From: Oscillospiraceae bacterium
Lineage (GTDB): Bacteria; Bacillota; Clostridia; UMGS1810
Direction: 5' to 3'
NCBI GenBank assembly: GCA_022769845.1
Contig: JALEIO010000085.1
Coordinates: forward strand, 1-6,918
DNA length: 6,918 nucleotides
This document shows, in pieces, positions 1 through 6,878 of the stretch. The notes beneath the pieces are model-generated. The model did not search any database, was not told the origin of the DNA, and was given only the letters and a program-made list of their open reading frames with translations. The position numbers and the translations under genes are program-made. Position 1 is the first letter of the stretch. Every line of letters begins with the position of its first letter.

Positions 1-831
1 CCCGACGAGGATAAAAACAATCCTAAAACTTATGTGAAATTAACAAATGCAATTTATCAGGCTGTCAGCAAGGAGGAATATCCGCAGTCAATGCTTTTCG
101 GGGCATTTAGCGGAGATATATGGAATACGAGAGTAATTGAAAACGGAATTATAGACTCTATGGACGGCGCGGCAATTCACGTTTATCCGCCTTATTATGA
201 TGATTATTGGGATGCGGAATATAATGCGGATAATAAAAAGCCGGAAAACGGCTGCTTTGATGTAATCAGTAGATTGCGCGAACAAATGGACGCATATTCG
301 GATAGAGGAAAGAGTCAGCCTATATGGCTTACGGAAACGGGATATGCAACATCTGACAATCGAAGGGGCGTAAGCGAAAAAATGCAGGCAACATATCTCC
401 CAAGATTATATTTAAGCGCAATTGCTGCCGGTGCCGAAAAGATTTTCTGGTACGATCTTTTGGATGATGGAACCGATTTGACACAGCATGAGAATAATTT
501 CGGATTGCTTCGATGCAAGGGTACAGCACGCGGTATGGGAGATTACACCCCAAAGCCGGCATATGTGGCGTACGGAGTTATGGCAAGAATGCTGGACGGC
601 TTTAGTTTTAATCAAGTAAGCAAAACAAACGGTATATATGATTATACATTTGTAAACAACGGTCGTATACTGCATGCGGTTTATTCCGAAACATCGGGGA
701 ATTTGACAATTCCGGCAAAAAATGAAATTACGGTGGTCAATATTATGGGGGAAAGCAAAAGTTATTTGCCTCAAAACAATTTGTTAACCATTCCGGTTTC
801 GCAGAATGTATGTTATTTTGAAGAAAATTAA
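1..831 (+). CDS. Clan GH-A (GH39-like) glycoside hydrolase, C-terminal part, 5' end outside window
   Basis: The frame is open from the first base to the TAA at 829-831, giving 276 residues. The GTG at 34 has no ribosome binding site and is an internal Val, so the true start lies upstream. Seen: an HVYPPYY segment near 178-198, as in the beta-6 strand of clan GH-A barrels; IWLTETGY at 322-345, where the Glu at 334-336 fits the beta-7 catalytic nucleophile; then FWYDLLDD and DYTPKPAYVAY, typical of the barrel end in GH39/GH5-like enzymes. The last 70 or so residues look like a small beta domain. From family knowledge it would be a retaining glycosidase. The general acid Glu is not in the window; the first residues, PDED, may directly follow its NE motif. 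Substrate and exact family are uncertain, and localisation cannot be judged without the N-terminus. It lies 19 bases before the transporter genes, in the same operon. Confidence 0.72.
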   Translation, partial: PDEDKNNPKTYVKLTNAIYQAVSKEEYPQSMLFGAFSGDIWNTRVIENGIIDSMDGAAIHVYPPYYDDYWDAEYNADNKKPENGCFDVISRLREQMDAYSDRGKSQPIWLTETGYATSDNRRGVSEKMQATYLPRLYLSAIAAGAEKIFWYDLLDDGTDLTQHENNFGLLRCKGTARGMGDYTPKPAYVAYGVMARMLDGFSFNQVSKTNGIYDYTFVNNGRILHAVYSETSGNLTIPAKNEITVVNIMGESKSYLPQNNLLTIPVSQNVCYFEEN

Positions 832-836
832 TATAG

Positions 837-842
837 AAAGGA
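837..842 (+). promoter_or_regulatory. Ribosome binding site choosing the 851 start
   Basis: AAAGGA lies 8 bases before the ATG at 851. This favours 851 over the in-frame ATG at 806, which sits inside the preceding gene and has no purine-rich site at a proper distance. Confidence 0.7.
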
Positions 843-850
843 AATGTAAA

Positions 851-2233
851 ATGAAAACATTAATATCAAAATGCTGCAGCATATTTTTAGCAGCGGTTTT
901 ATCGGTTTCAGTCTTGGCAGGATGTCAAAAAGGTAAATCCGGGGTTACTGAAGTATCGATAGGCGCATGGCCGACAGAAAGCCAGAAGGAGCTGCTTGAA
1001 CAGCAGAATCAATATAAGGCGCAGTTTGAAGAACAGAATCAGGACATTAAAATTATTCCGGATACTTATAAATTTGATGTAAAAACATTTATGGTAAAGG
1101 CAGGCGCAAACCAGCTCCCCAATTTGTATAATACATATTTTACAGAAGTGAAGAAAAATATTGCACACGGCTTTGCTGCGGATATAACAGACGAGCTGAA
1201 AGAAATGGGCTGGTATGACGCAATTTCACCCGAGATAAGAAAATATGTCGAAGATGAAAACGGGCACGTTTTCGGTGTTCCGTTTGATGCCTATGCTCAA
1301 GGACTTTGCATTAATAAAAGCATTTTCAAAGAAGCCGGGCTTGTGAATTCGGATGGTTCTGTAATGATTCCGCAGACGCTTGATGAGGTTGCTGAATTTG
1401 CAAAAACCATAAAAGAAAAGACCGGCAAGGCAGGATTTGTTATAAGCACCACAAATAACGGCGGCGGCTGGCAGTTTATGAACATTGCATGGGATTTCGG
1501 CGTGGAGTTTATGAAAGAGGGAGAAAAAGGCAAATACATTGCAACTTTTGACACACAGGAATGTGCTGACGCGTTACAGTATGTTTCGGATTTGTGCTGG
1601 AAATATAATGCACTTCCCGATAACAAGGTTATAGATGTAAACGAGGGCAGACGTATCTTCGGAACCGGTCAGGCGGGAATGATTTTCTACAATCCGTCAG
1701 GAAATGATCTTGTGCAAAAATACGGTATGAACAAAGACGATTTGTTATATGCCAGTATGCCGTCAGGGCCCAAAGGCAGATTTGCACAAATGGGCGGAAA
1801 TCTCTATATGTTCTCTGCAAACAGCACCAAGGAACAGATTAAGGCGGGTTTAAAATGGTTGGAATTTAGAGGTTCCGGACCGTTTGCAACTGATGAAATA
1901 TTGGAAAAAAGCAGAAATACTTGCAAGATTGCGGTGGAGAAGGGAGAGATTGTTATGGGCAGAGATACTTTCCCTATTTGGAACGATGAGGAGAGCAACA
2001 AAAAGAAAAACGATATCCGCAATGAATACTGCAATGTTGATATGAAAAATTACGAAGATTATTACGAGTTCAAGGCAACATTAAAACCTGAAGAGCCCGT
2101 TTGTGCGCAGCAGCTTTATGCAATTCTTGATAAATGTATTCAGGAAGTGCTGACGAATAAAAACGCTGACTGCAAAGCTTTGGTAAAGCAGGCTAACGAG
2201 GAATTCCAAAAGAACCATTTGGATAAGGAATAG
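851..2233 (+). CDS. ABC sugar transporter substrate-binding lipoprotein (CUT1 type)
   Basis: A 460-residue extracellular sugar-binding protein, anchored to the membrane by lipid, that delivers substrate to the two permeases downstream. The N-terminus is a lipoprotein signal: basic residues at 2-7, a hydrophobic core at about 11-22, and lipobox LAGC at 22-25 with Cys25 as the lipidated residue. The mature part has features of the family 1/8 binding-protein fold: an early beta strand (VTEVSIGAWP), a long helix, and a GHVFGVPFDAYAQGLCINKSIF block followed by EAGL, where CUT1 binding proteins contact the hinge. Length is normal for the family. An in-frame ATG at 806 would add 15 mainly polar or charged residues before the signal peptide and overlap the upstream gene by 26 bases, so 851 is preferred. 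The ligand cannot be read from sequence; the GH38 and GH-A neighbours suggest a plant, fungal or host oligosaccharide. Confidence 0.92.
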   Translation: MKTLISKCCSIFLAAVLSVSVLAGCQKGKSGVTEVSIGAWPTESQKELLEQQNQYKAQFEEQNQDIKIIPDTYKFDVKTFMVKAGANQLPNLYNTYFTEVKKNIAHGFAADITDELKEMGWYDAISPEIRKYVEDENGHVFGVPFDAYAQGLCINKSIFKEAGLVNSDGSVMIPQTLDEVAEFAKTIKEKTGKAGFVISTTNNGGGWQFMNIAWDFGVEFMKEGEKGKYIATFDTQECADALQYVSDLCWKYNALPDNKVIDVNEGRRIFGTGQAGMIFYNPSGNDLVQKYGMNKDDLLYASMPSGPKGRFAQMGGNLYMFSANSTKEQIKAGLKWLEFRGSGPFATDEILEKSRNTCKIAVEKGEIVMGRDTFPIWNDEESNKKKNDIRNEYCNVDMKNYEDYYEFKATLKPEEPVCAQQLYAILDKCIQEVLTNKNADCKALVKQANEEFQKNHLDKE

Positions 2234-2244
2234 AGGCTTCAAAG

Positions 2245-2294
2245 ACCGCTGCCGGATAAAGTTTCGCGTGTGAAATTCAACTGAAGGCAGCGGT
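2245..2294 (+). promoter_or_regulatory. Stem-loop between binding-protein gene and permease genes
   Basis: ACCGCTGCC at 2245-2253 is matched perfectly by GGCAGCGGT at 2286-2294, a 9-bp GC-rich stem. The 32-base loop can form a small inner hairpin at 2260-2277 (AGTTTCG against TGAAATT, with two G-U pairs). No T-run follows the stem, so it does not look like a classic intrinsic terminator. In many binding-protein importer operons, for example malE-malF, a hairpin in this position protects the 3' end of the binding-protein message or lowers permease expression. That role here is inference. Confidence 0.6.
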
Positions 2295-2312
2295 TGATGA
2301 TGTTATAGGAAA

Positions 2313-2317
2313 GAGGG
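2313..2317 (+). promoter_or_regulatory. Ribosome binding site for the TTG start at 2324
   Basis: GAGGG lies 6 bases before the TTG at 2324, and a TAA stop in the same frame sits directly before that TTG. Together these fix TTG as the earliest possible start and the best supported one. Confidence 0.75.
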
Positions 2318-2323
2318 ATTTAA

Positions 2324-3238
2324 TTGAATAGTTTGCAAACAGACAGAAAAACAGTGATAAAAAAAGCAAGAATACAGGCAAAAAGAAATCTTTCCGGATG
2401 GATTTTGATGTTTGTGCCTTTGCTGCTGTTTATTATGATTGTATGGAGACCGCTGCTTATGGGGATTTCCTATTCATTTTTTAAGCTTAAAGGTTTTACG
2501 CCTACTGAATTTGTGGGACTTCAGAATTTTATCGACGTTATTACAGATACGGATTTTCCGCAAACATTGATGAATACCGTAAAATATGTGGTATGGTCGC
2601 TTGTCATCGGTATGCCCCTGCCTTTTTTGGTTGCGGTGATGCTAAATGAAATGATTCACGGGAAAAACTTTTTCCGTTTTACAATGTATATCCCGGTTAT
2701 TGTACCGATTATTGCAACCTCTCTCATTTGGAAGGAAATTTATTTGGGCGGAAGCGGAGGATTGTTAAACATAGCATTGTCATATTTTGGAATAACGCCT
2801 GTGGATTGGCTTTCAAATAAAAATTTGGTTATTCCGCTTATTATTGTTTCAATGACCTGGCATGGCTTCGGCGGAACGGTTATTATGTATTTGGCAACGA
2901 TGCAGAGCATTAACCAAGAGCTGTACGAAGCTGCAAGGCTGGACGGAGCCGGACTACTCACCTGTGTAAGACACGTTATGATGCCGCATATGGGCGGAAC
3001 TGTTTTGCTGTTGGCAATTAAGCAGATTATAAGCGTGTTTTCCGTAACCGAACAGCCGCTGGTTATGACAGGAGGCGGCCCGAACGGCGCTTCTATGTCG
3101 CTGGGACTTACTAATTACTTTTATGCGTTTAAATATGGTCAATTTGAAAAATCAATGGCATTGGGAGTGATTTCCTTTATGTTCATGCTTATATTGACAT
3201 TTATTTATTTTCAGGTAGATAAAAAGTTATCTGATTAG
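2324..3238 (+). CDS. ABC sugar transporter permease, MalF/UgpA-like
   Basis: A 304-residue inner membrane protein, one of two subunits forming the sugar channel. Hydrophobic segments fall at about residues 26-48, 85-108, 118-137, 168-185, 219-241 and 278-297, the six-helix plan of CUT1 permeases. The cytoplasmic EAA loop that docks on the ATPase is clear: YEAARLDGAG from residue 201, with Glu202 and Gly208 and a Pro further on. The VMTGGGPNGASMSL segment before the last helix is typical of the MalF-like partner. Translation starts at TTG: the next in-frame ATG, Met29, lies inside helix 1, and an in-frame stop sits just before the TTG. The stop is 11 bases before the start of the second permease, implying coupled expression. 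No ATPase gene lies in the window. Confidence 0.93.
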   Translation: MNSLQTDRKTVIKKARIQAKRNLSGWILMFVPLLLFIMIVWRPLLMGISYSFFKLKGFTPTEFVGLQNFIDVITDTDFPQTLMNTVKYVVWSLVIGMPLPFLVAVMLNEMIHGKNFFRFTMYIPVIVPIIATSLIWKEIYLGGSGGLLNIALSYFGITPVDWLSNKNLVIPLIIVSMTWHGFGGTVIMYLATMQSINQELYEAARLDGAGLLTCVRHVMMPHMGGTVLLLAIKQIISVFSVTEQPLVMTGGGPNGASMSLGLTNYFYAFKYGQFEKSMALGVISFMFMLILTFIYFQVDKKLSD

Positions 3239-3242
3239 GGGG
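3238..3242 (+). promoter_or_regulatory. Ribosome binding site choosing the 3250 start
   Basis: A run of five G at 3238-3242 overlaps the stop codon of the first permease. It lies 7 bases before the ATG at 3250 but only one base before the in-frame ATG at 3244, so 3250 is the better start. Confidence 0.65.
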
Positions 3243-3249
3243 TATGACA

Positions 3250-4140
3250 ATGAAAGGATTCAATGATAAAACAACCGGATTGATTAATTTTTCCGATTTG
3301 AAACATCTGCGTTTTAAAATACTATATTGGTCTATTTTTGCGGTATTGGTAATTATAACTGCGGTTGAGGTAGTTCCGATTATTTGGATTGCATTGTCGG
3401 GATTTAAGACAACGGCAGAAATGTTCAGCACACCTCCGACGCTGCTTCCCAAAAGTATTGATTTTAGCATTATTCCAAAGGTTTGTTCAAAGGTTAATTT
3501 TGTCAATGCCTTTATTAACAGCGGTATCATCATTGTTGGATGCTGGGCATTTGACATTTTTATGAATGGTATTTTGGGATATGTGCTTTCAAGAATCAAG
3601 CCGTGCGGAAGCAAAATTGTCAGTACGCTTATTTTCTGGTCGATGCTTTTGCCGGGAGTAAGTATGGTGCCGCTTTTTATTACCTTTGTCGACGTTCCGT
3701 TTCTGCACATAAATATGACGGGAAGCTTTTTGCCTATATGGATGATGGCAGGCTGCAATGCCTTTAATGTACTGCTGTTCAGAAATTTCTTTAACGGTAT
3801 TCCGATGTCATATTTAGAGGCGGCAAGAATGGATGGATGCAGTGAAATAGTAATTTTTTTGAGAATTATAATTCCTTTGTCAAAGCCGATTATTGCAGTT
3901 GTTTCCATCTTCTCGGTTACAGGTTCATGGGCAAATTTCCTATGGCCGTATTTGCTGCTGGGGTCGACCAACTTTGAGCCGGTAGCAGTAAAGCTGTATC
4001 AGATAAGCGTTGATGCAAACATTCAGGAAAACGAGTTTATGCTTTTAACTATGCTTTCTATTATTCCGCCGGGAATTATGTATTGCTTCTTCTCAAAAAA
4101 CATTATGGGCGGACTGAATATGAGCGGTATTAAAGGTTAG
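3250..4140 (+). CDS. ABC sugar transporter permease, MalG/UgpE-like
   Basis: The second channel subunit of the importer, 296 residues. Hydrophobic segments lie at about residues 25-50, 90-112, 122-146, 158-178, 203-226 and 264-282. The EAA docking loop is YLEAARMDGCSEIVIFLRIIIP, with Glu190, Gly196 and the closing Pro. The C-terminus GGLNMSGIKG matches the usual end of MalG-like permeases. ATG at 3244 would add only two residues but is too close to the ribosome binding site. The long reverse-strand frame opposite this gene is a shadow of its codon structure. As in many Bacillota CUT1 systems, the partner ATPase is probably a shared MsmX/MsmK-type protein encoded elsewhere; this is inference from its absence here. 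Confidence 0.93.
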   Translation: MKGFNDKTTGLINFSDLKHLRFKILYWSIFAVLVIITAVEVVPIIWIALSGFKTTAEMFSTPPTLLPKSIDFSIIPKVCSKVNFVNAFINSGIIIVGCWAFDIFMNGILGYVLSRIKPCGSKIVSTLIFWSMLLPGVSMVPLFITFVDVPFLHINMTGSFLPIWMMAGCNAFNVLLFRNFFNGIPMSYLEAARMDGCSEIVIFLRIIIPLSKPIIAVVSIFSVTGSWANFLWPYLLLGSTNFEPVAVKLYQISVDANIQENEFMLLTMLSIIPPGIMYCFFSKNIMGGLNMSGIKG

Positions 4141-4175
4141 CAGATTGGTAAGCATTAATAAAATTACTTAAAATA

Positions 4176-4181
4176 GAGAGG
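4176..4181 (+). promoter_or_regulatory. Ribosome binding site with unusually long spacing to the GH38 start
   Basis: GAGAGG is the only good purine-rich match before the GH38 gene, but it ends 15 bases before the ATG at 4197, longer than the 6-8 bases at the neighbouring genes. No in-frame ATG, GTG or TTG lies between, and the conserved zinc-binding motif begins by residue 13, so a later start is excluded. Confidence 0.5.
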
Positions 4182-4196
4182 AAATATAAATCTGTT

Positions 4197-6878
4197 ATGA
4201 AGGTTAAAAAAATAGATGTGGTATCAAATACACACTGGGACAGAGAATTTCGTTTCAGCTTTGAAAAAACACGCCGTAATTTGCTTATTATGCTTGATAC
4301 AACGCTTGATATATTGGAAAGTGATAAAGATTATCATTCGTTTACCATGGACGGACATTCCATAATGATTGATGATTATTTGGAAATGCGGCCGGAGCGA
4401 AGGGAGCAGATAGAACGTTTTGTAAAGGAAGGGCGGCTTATAATAGGTCCGTACTATACGCTTCCCGAGGAGTTTACAATATCTCACGAGGCGCTTATAA
4501 GAAACCTTATGTTCGGAAGAAAAACAGTTGAAAAATACGGAGGAAAAACAGGAACGGTTGCATATACTCCGTCATCTTGGGGACAAACGGGACAGTATCC
4601 GCAGATTTTAGCGGATTTTGGACTTACTCATATGATGTTTTACCGAGGCATATCACATAATGAAGCGCCTGCCGAATATATATGGCAAGCCCCGGACGGA
4701 ACAAAAATACTTGCAAGCCGATTTGCGCTGTACTGCCGATATAATTGGTATTATCAGGTGCATAGGGCTGTTTCGAGAAATAGGGTATGGTCAAAGGATT
4801 ATAAATGGGGAGAATTTGACGAAGCGCCCTTCAGACGCGCTGACGGTCTTGCGGGACCCGGTATAAACTACGATTTAAAATCTCCCGTTGCAGGATATGA
4901 GAAAGAAAATCTAAAAAAAGCCATACTTGATATGCTTGAGGAGGAAAAGGGGCATTTTACCACTCCTGTATTTCTCGGAATGAACGGACATGATATTTCG
5001 GTTGCTTTTCCGCGCGAAAGCGAGGTAATAAAAGACGCGAAATTAATGTTTGAAGGCGATATTGAAATAGAGCATACAAGTCTTGAGGGGTTTTGGAATG
5101 ATGCCGAAAAATATCTTGACCGCGATAAAATGACCGTTCTTACGGGTGAAAGACGCTCCTACCTTAAGGAAGGAAAATGGACATATCTTTTCCCGGGGAC
5201 GATAAGCGCGCGGACGTATCTTAAGCAGGCTGATTTTGCAGCGTATACGAATCTTGCTTATGCAGCCGAGCCGTTAAATGCAATTGCCGGAAATGATAGC
5301 ACGAATTATTTAACACGCGGATGGAAATATCTTATATCAAATCACAGTCATGACGCAAACGGCGGCTGCGCACCGGATAGCGTATGCAAGGATATGGAGT
5401 ACAGATACAGAAAGGCTATGGATATTGCGGAAATAGTTTCAGAAGACGCCATGGCAGAAATTGCAAAAAATCTTTTGCCGACAGGTCAAAAGCAAAATAT
5501 TGTGCAGCTTGTTGTATATAATACCCTGCCTTATTCGCGTGATGTAATTATTCCGCTTGATATTGAGGTTCCGGCAGAGTTCGGCAAAGGAATATCCATT
5601 GACGGTGCTGAATTGCAGATGGTGTTGAGCGAAAAATCAAGTGTTTTTGTTGACAGTATATGGGAGGTGCCTACAATTCTTGATAGTATGCACCATAAGG
5701 TTTATGCAAGAATAGAAAACGTTCCGCCTATGGGGTATAAAGCCATGGAGATAAAGCCGTGCGAATATGCGCTGCAAAAAAAGGAGGGTATTGCTCGAGG
5801 CAATACTCTTGAAAACAGCAAGCTGAAAGCGGTTGTAAATTCAAACGGAACAATAGACGTTCTGTATAAAAAAACAGGAAAACTTTATAAGGGAATGAAC
5901 TATTATACTTCGCAGGGCGAGATAGGAAATGCCTGGAAGCATACTTCGCCGGAGTATGACAGAAAATATACAAGCATTGGCTCCAATGCGAAAATTTACA
6001 TTTCCGAAAGCGGAGAGCTTACGGGAAGTATAGTTTGCGAAATTGATTTTGAAGTGCCGGAAAGCTGTGAAGTAACTCCGAGCAATATTTACACAAATAT
6101 TCCAATTAAAATTACATATACTCTTGACGAATATTCGGATTACATAAAGGTAAGCGCAGAGGTTGAAAACAATGCAAAGGACCATTGGTTAAGAGCCAAT
6201 TTTCCGACTGATATAAAGACAGATTTCTCTGTTACGGACAGCCACTTTGATGTATTAAAGCATAATGTGGCAATTCCCGATTCCCGCGGATGGGTAGAGC
6301 AGGCATTCGGAATGCAGCCGCTTCGGACCTTTGCAGAAGTAACCGACGGCGAAAACGGCTTTGCTGTTATGCCTAAGGGCTTGTATGAATATGAGGTTTA
6401 TGATAATTCGGTAATGGCACTGACGCTTATAAGGGCGTGCCGAATAAAGCTTGCCGTTTCTGAAGAAAAGGTAACTGAACTTGAGGATGAGGGAATTCAG
6501 TGCCCGGGAAAGCATATTTTTGAATATGCAATGCACTTTAATACGGGCGATTATTATGAGCTTCCCAACAAGGCGGCTGAAATTTTTATGCCGGTAAAAT
6601 GTGCCGTATGCGGCAGAGGCAAGGGAAACTTGCCGCTCGAGGACAGTATGTTTACGATAGACAATACTCAAATTCATGTGACTGCCGTAAAGCGTGCGGA
6701 GGACGGAAACGGAACGATAGTAAGATATTATAATCCGAGAAACGAGCCGCAGAATGTTACAATTAAGACAAAAGGCAGATTGTATATTTGCAGAATGGAT
6801 GAAAGCGTAATAAAGGAAATAGGCAATACATATGAGGCTATGGCAAAAAAGATAGTTACAGTGAGGATTGTTAAATGA
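4197..6878 (+). CDS. Glycoside hydrolase family 38 (alpha-mannosidase-type) protein with altered nucleophile motif
   Basis: An 893-residue protein without a signal peptide, so probably cytoplasmic. The N-terminal GH38 catalytic domain spans about 5-290. Its zinc motif NTHWDREF gives His13 and Asp15. The DDYLEMRPERREQIERFVKEGRLIIGP block and later HEALIRNLMFG are classic family sequence. The region that normally carries the nucleophile and third zinc ligand, Asp in a P/C-D-x-F-G motif, reads TPSSWGQTGQ, with Ser126 where Asp is expected. MNGHD at 262-266 matches the MNGxD region that follows. A helical middle domain (about 300-420) ends with NHSHD, where His385 fits the last zinc ligand. The GH38 C-terminal beta domain begins near GNTLENSKLKAVV (about 535), and a last beta domain runs to the end. 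Known members remove alpha-linked mannose by a retaining mechanism; with Ser126 the reaction and even activity are uncertain. It overlaps the next gene by 4 bases. Confidence 0.9.
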   Translation: MKVKKIDVVSNTHWDREFRFSFEKTRRNLLIMLDTTLDILESDKDYHSFTMDGHSIMIDDYLEMRPERREQIERFVKEGRLIIGPYYTLPEEFTISHEALIRNLMFGRKTVEKYGGKTGTVAYTPSSWGQTGQYPQILADFGLTHMMFYRGISHNEAPAEYIWQAPDGTKILASRFALYCRYNWYYQVHRAVSRNRVWSKDYKWGEFDEAPFRRADGLAGPGINYDLKSPVAGYEKENLKKAILDMLEEEKGHFTTPVFLGMNGHDISVAFPRESEVIKDAKLMFEGDIEIEHTSLEGFWNDAEKYLDRDKMTVLTGERRSYLKEGKWTYLFPGTISARTYLKQADFAAYTNLAYAAEPLNAIAGNDSTNYLTRGWKYLISNHSHDANGGCAPDSVCKDMEYRYRKAMDIAEIVSEDAMAEIAKNLLPTGQKQNIVQLVVYNTLPYSRDVIIPLDIEVPAEFGKGISIDGAELQMVLSEKSSVFVDSIWEVPTILDSMHHKVYARIENVPPMGYKAMEIKPCEYALQKKEGIARGNTLENSKLKAVVNSNGTIDVLYKKTGKLYKGMNYYTSQGEIGNAWKHTSPEYDRKYTSIGSNAKIYISESGELTGSIVCEIDFEVPESCEVTPSNIYTNIPIKITYTLDEYSDYIKVSAEVENNAKDHWLRANFPTDIKTDFSVTDSHFDVLKHNVAIPDSRGWVEQAFGMQPLRTFAEVTDGENGFAVMPKGLYEYEVYDNSVMALTLIRACRIKLAVSEEKVTELEDEGIQCPGKHIFEYAMHFNTGDYYELPNKAAEIFMPVKCAVCGRGKGNLPLEDSMFTIDNTQIHVTAVKRAEDGNGTIVRYYNPRNEPQNVTIKTKGRLYICRMDESVIKEIGNTYEAMAKKIVTVRIVK
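5777..5810 (+). other. Possible -1 frameshift signal: slippery heptamer plus stem-loop
   Basis: A AAA AAG at 5777-5783 is in the right frame (codons AAA AAG, Lys528-Lys529) and is the heptamer used by E. coli dnaX. Four bases later GTATTGC at 5788-5794 pairs perfectly with GCAATAC at 5800-5806 around a 5-base loop; with G-U pairs the stem grows to 11 pairs, 5784-5794 with 5800-5810. A -1 shift would add nine residues and stop at TGA 5810-5812, giving about 538 residues that lack the C-terminal beta domain. No upstream Shine-Dalgarno stimulator is seen at the dnaX distance. Other A7 runs in this gene show that such runs alone are common, so function is unproven. Confidence 0.3.
6863..6866 (+). 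promoter_or_regulatory. Ribosome binding site for the gene starting at 6875
   Basis: GAGG lies 8 bases before the ATG at 6875, inside the last codons of the GH38 gene. This spacing supports a real start in the ATGA overlap. Confidence 0.6.

Noticed and set aside
239..253. Small inverted repeat AGCCG/CGGCT
   Set aside because: Only 5 bp with a 5-base loop inside a coding region; expected by chance.
412..774. 120-codon open frame on the minus strand
   Set aside because: Opposite the GH-A hydrolase gene; its Cys- and His-rich content reflects reversed codons of that gene, and no family is recognised.
806..850. Upstream in-frame ATG for the binding-protein gene
   Set aside because: It would put 15 mainly polar residues before the signal peptide and overlap the upstream gene, while 851 has a good ribosome binding site.
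1256..1273. Perfect inverted repeat GAAAACG-GGCA-CGTTTTC, resembling a regulator operator
   Set aside because: It lies deep inside the binding-protein gene and encodes the conserved ENGHVF segment. The half-site spacing does not fit a catabolite (cre) site, so chance is likelier.
3201..3971. 256-codon open frame on the minus strand
   Set aside because: It lies opposite the second permease, whose protein matches its family along its length. The reverse translation is low-complexity Ile/Leu/Ser-rich sequence with no recognisable motif.
4145..4174. Promoter-like TTGGTA and TAAAAT boxes with an 18-base spacer before the GH38 gene
   Set aside because: The -35 match is weak, and transcription would start near 4181, at the end of the only ribosome binding site, so the message would lack it.
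4660..4866. 68-codon open frame on the plus strand inside the GH38 gene
   Set aside because: An alternate frame within a well-supported gene, with no family match.
6255..6677. 140-codon open frame on the minus strand
   Set aside because: Fully opposite the GH38 C-terminal domain, with no recognisable protein features or operon context.
6799..6816. cre-like TGAAAGCG sequence near the end of the GH38 gene
   Set aside because: Only the left half matches a catabolite site, and it lies within codons well away from any promoter.
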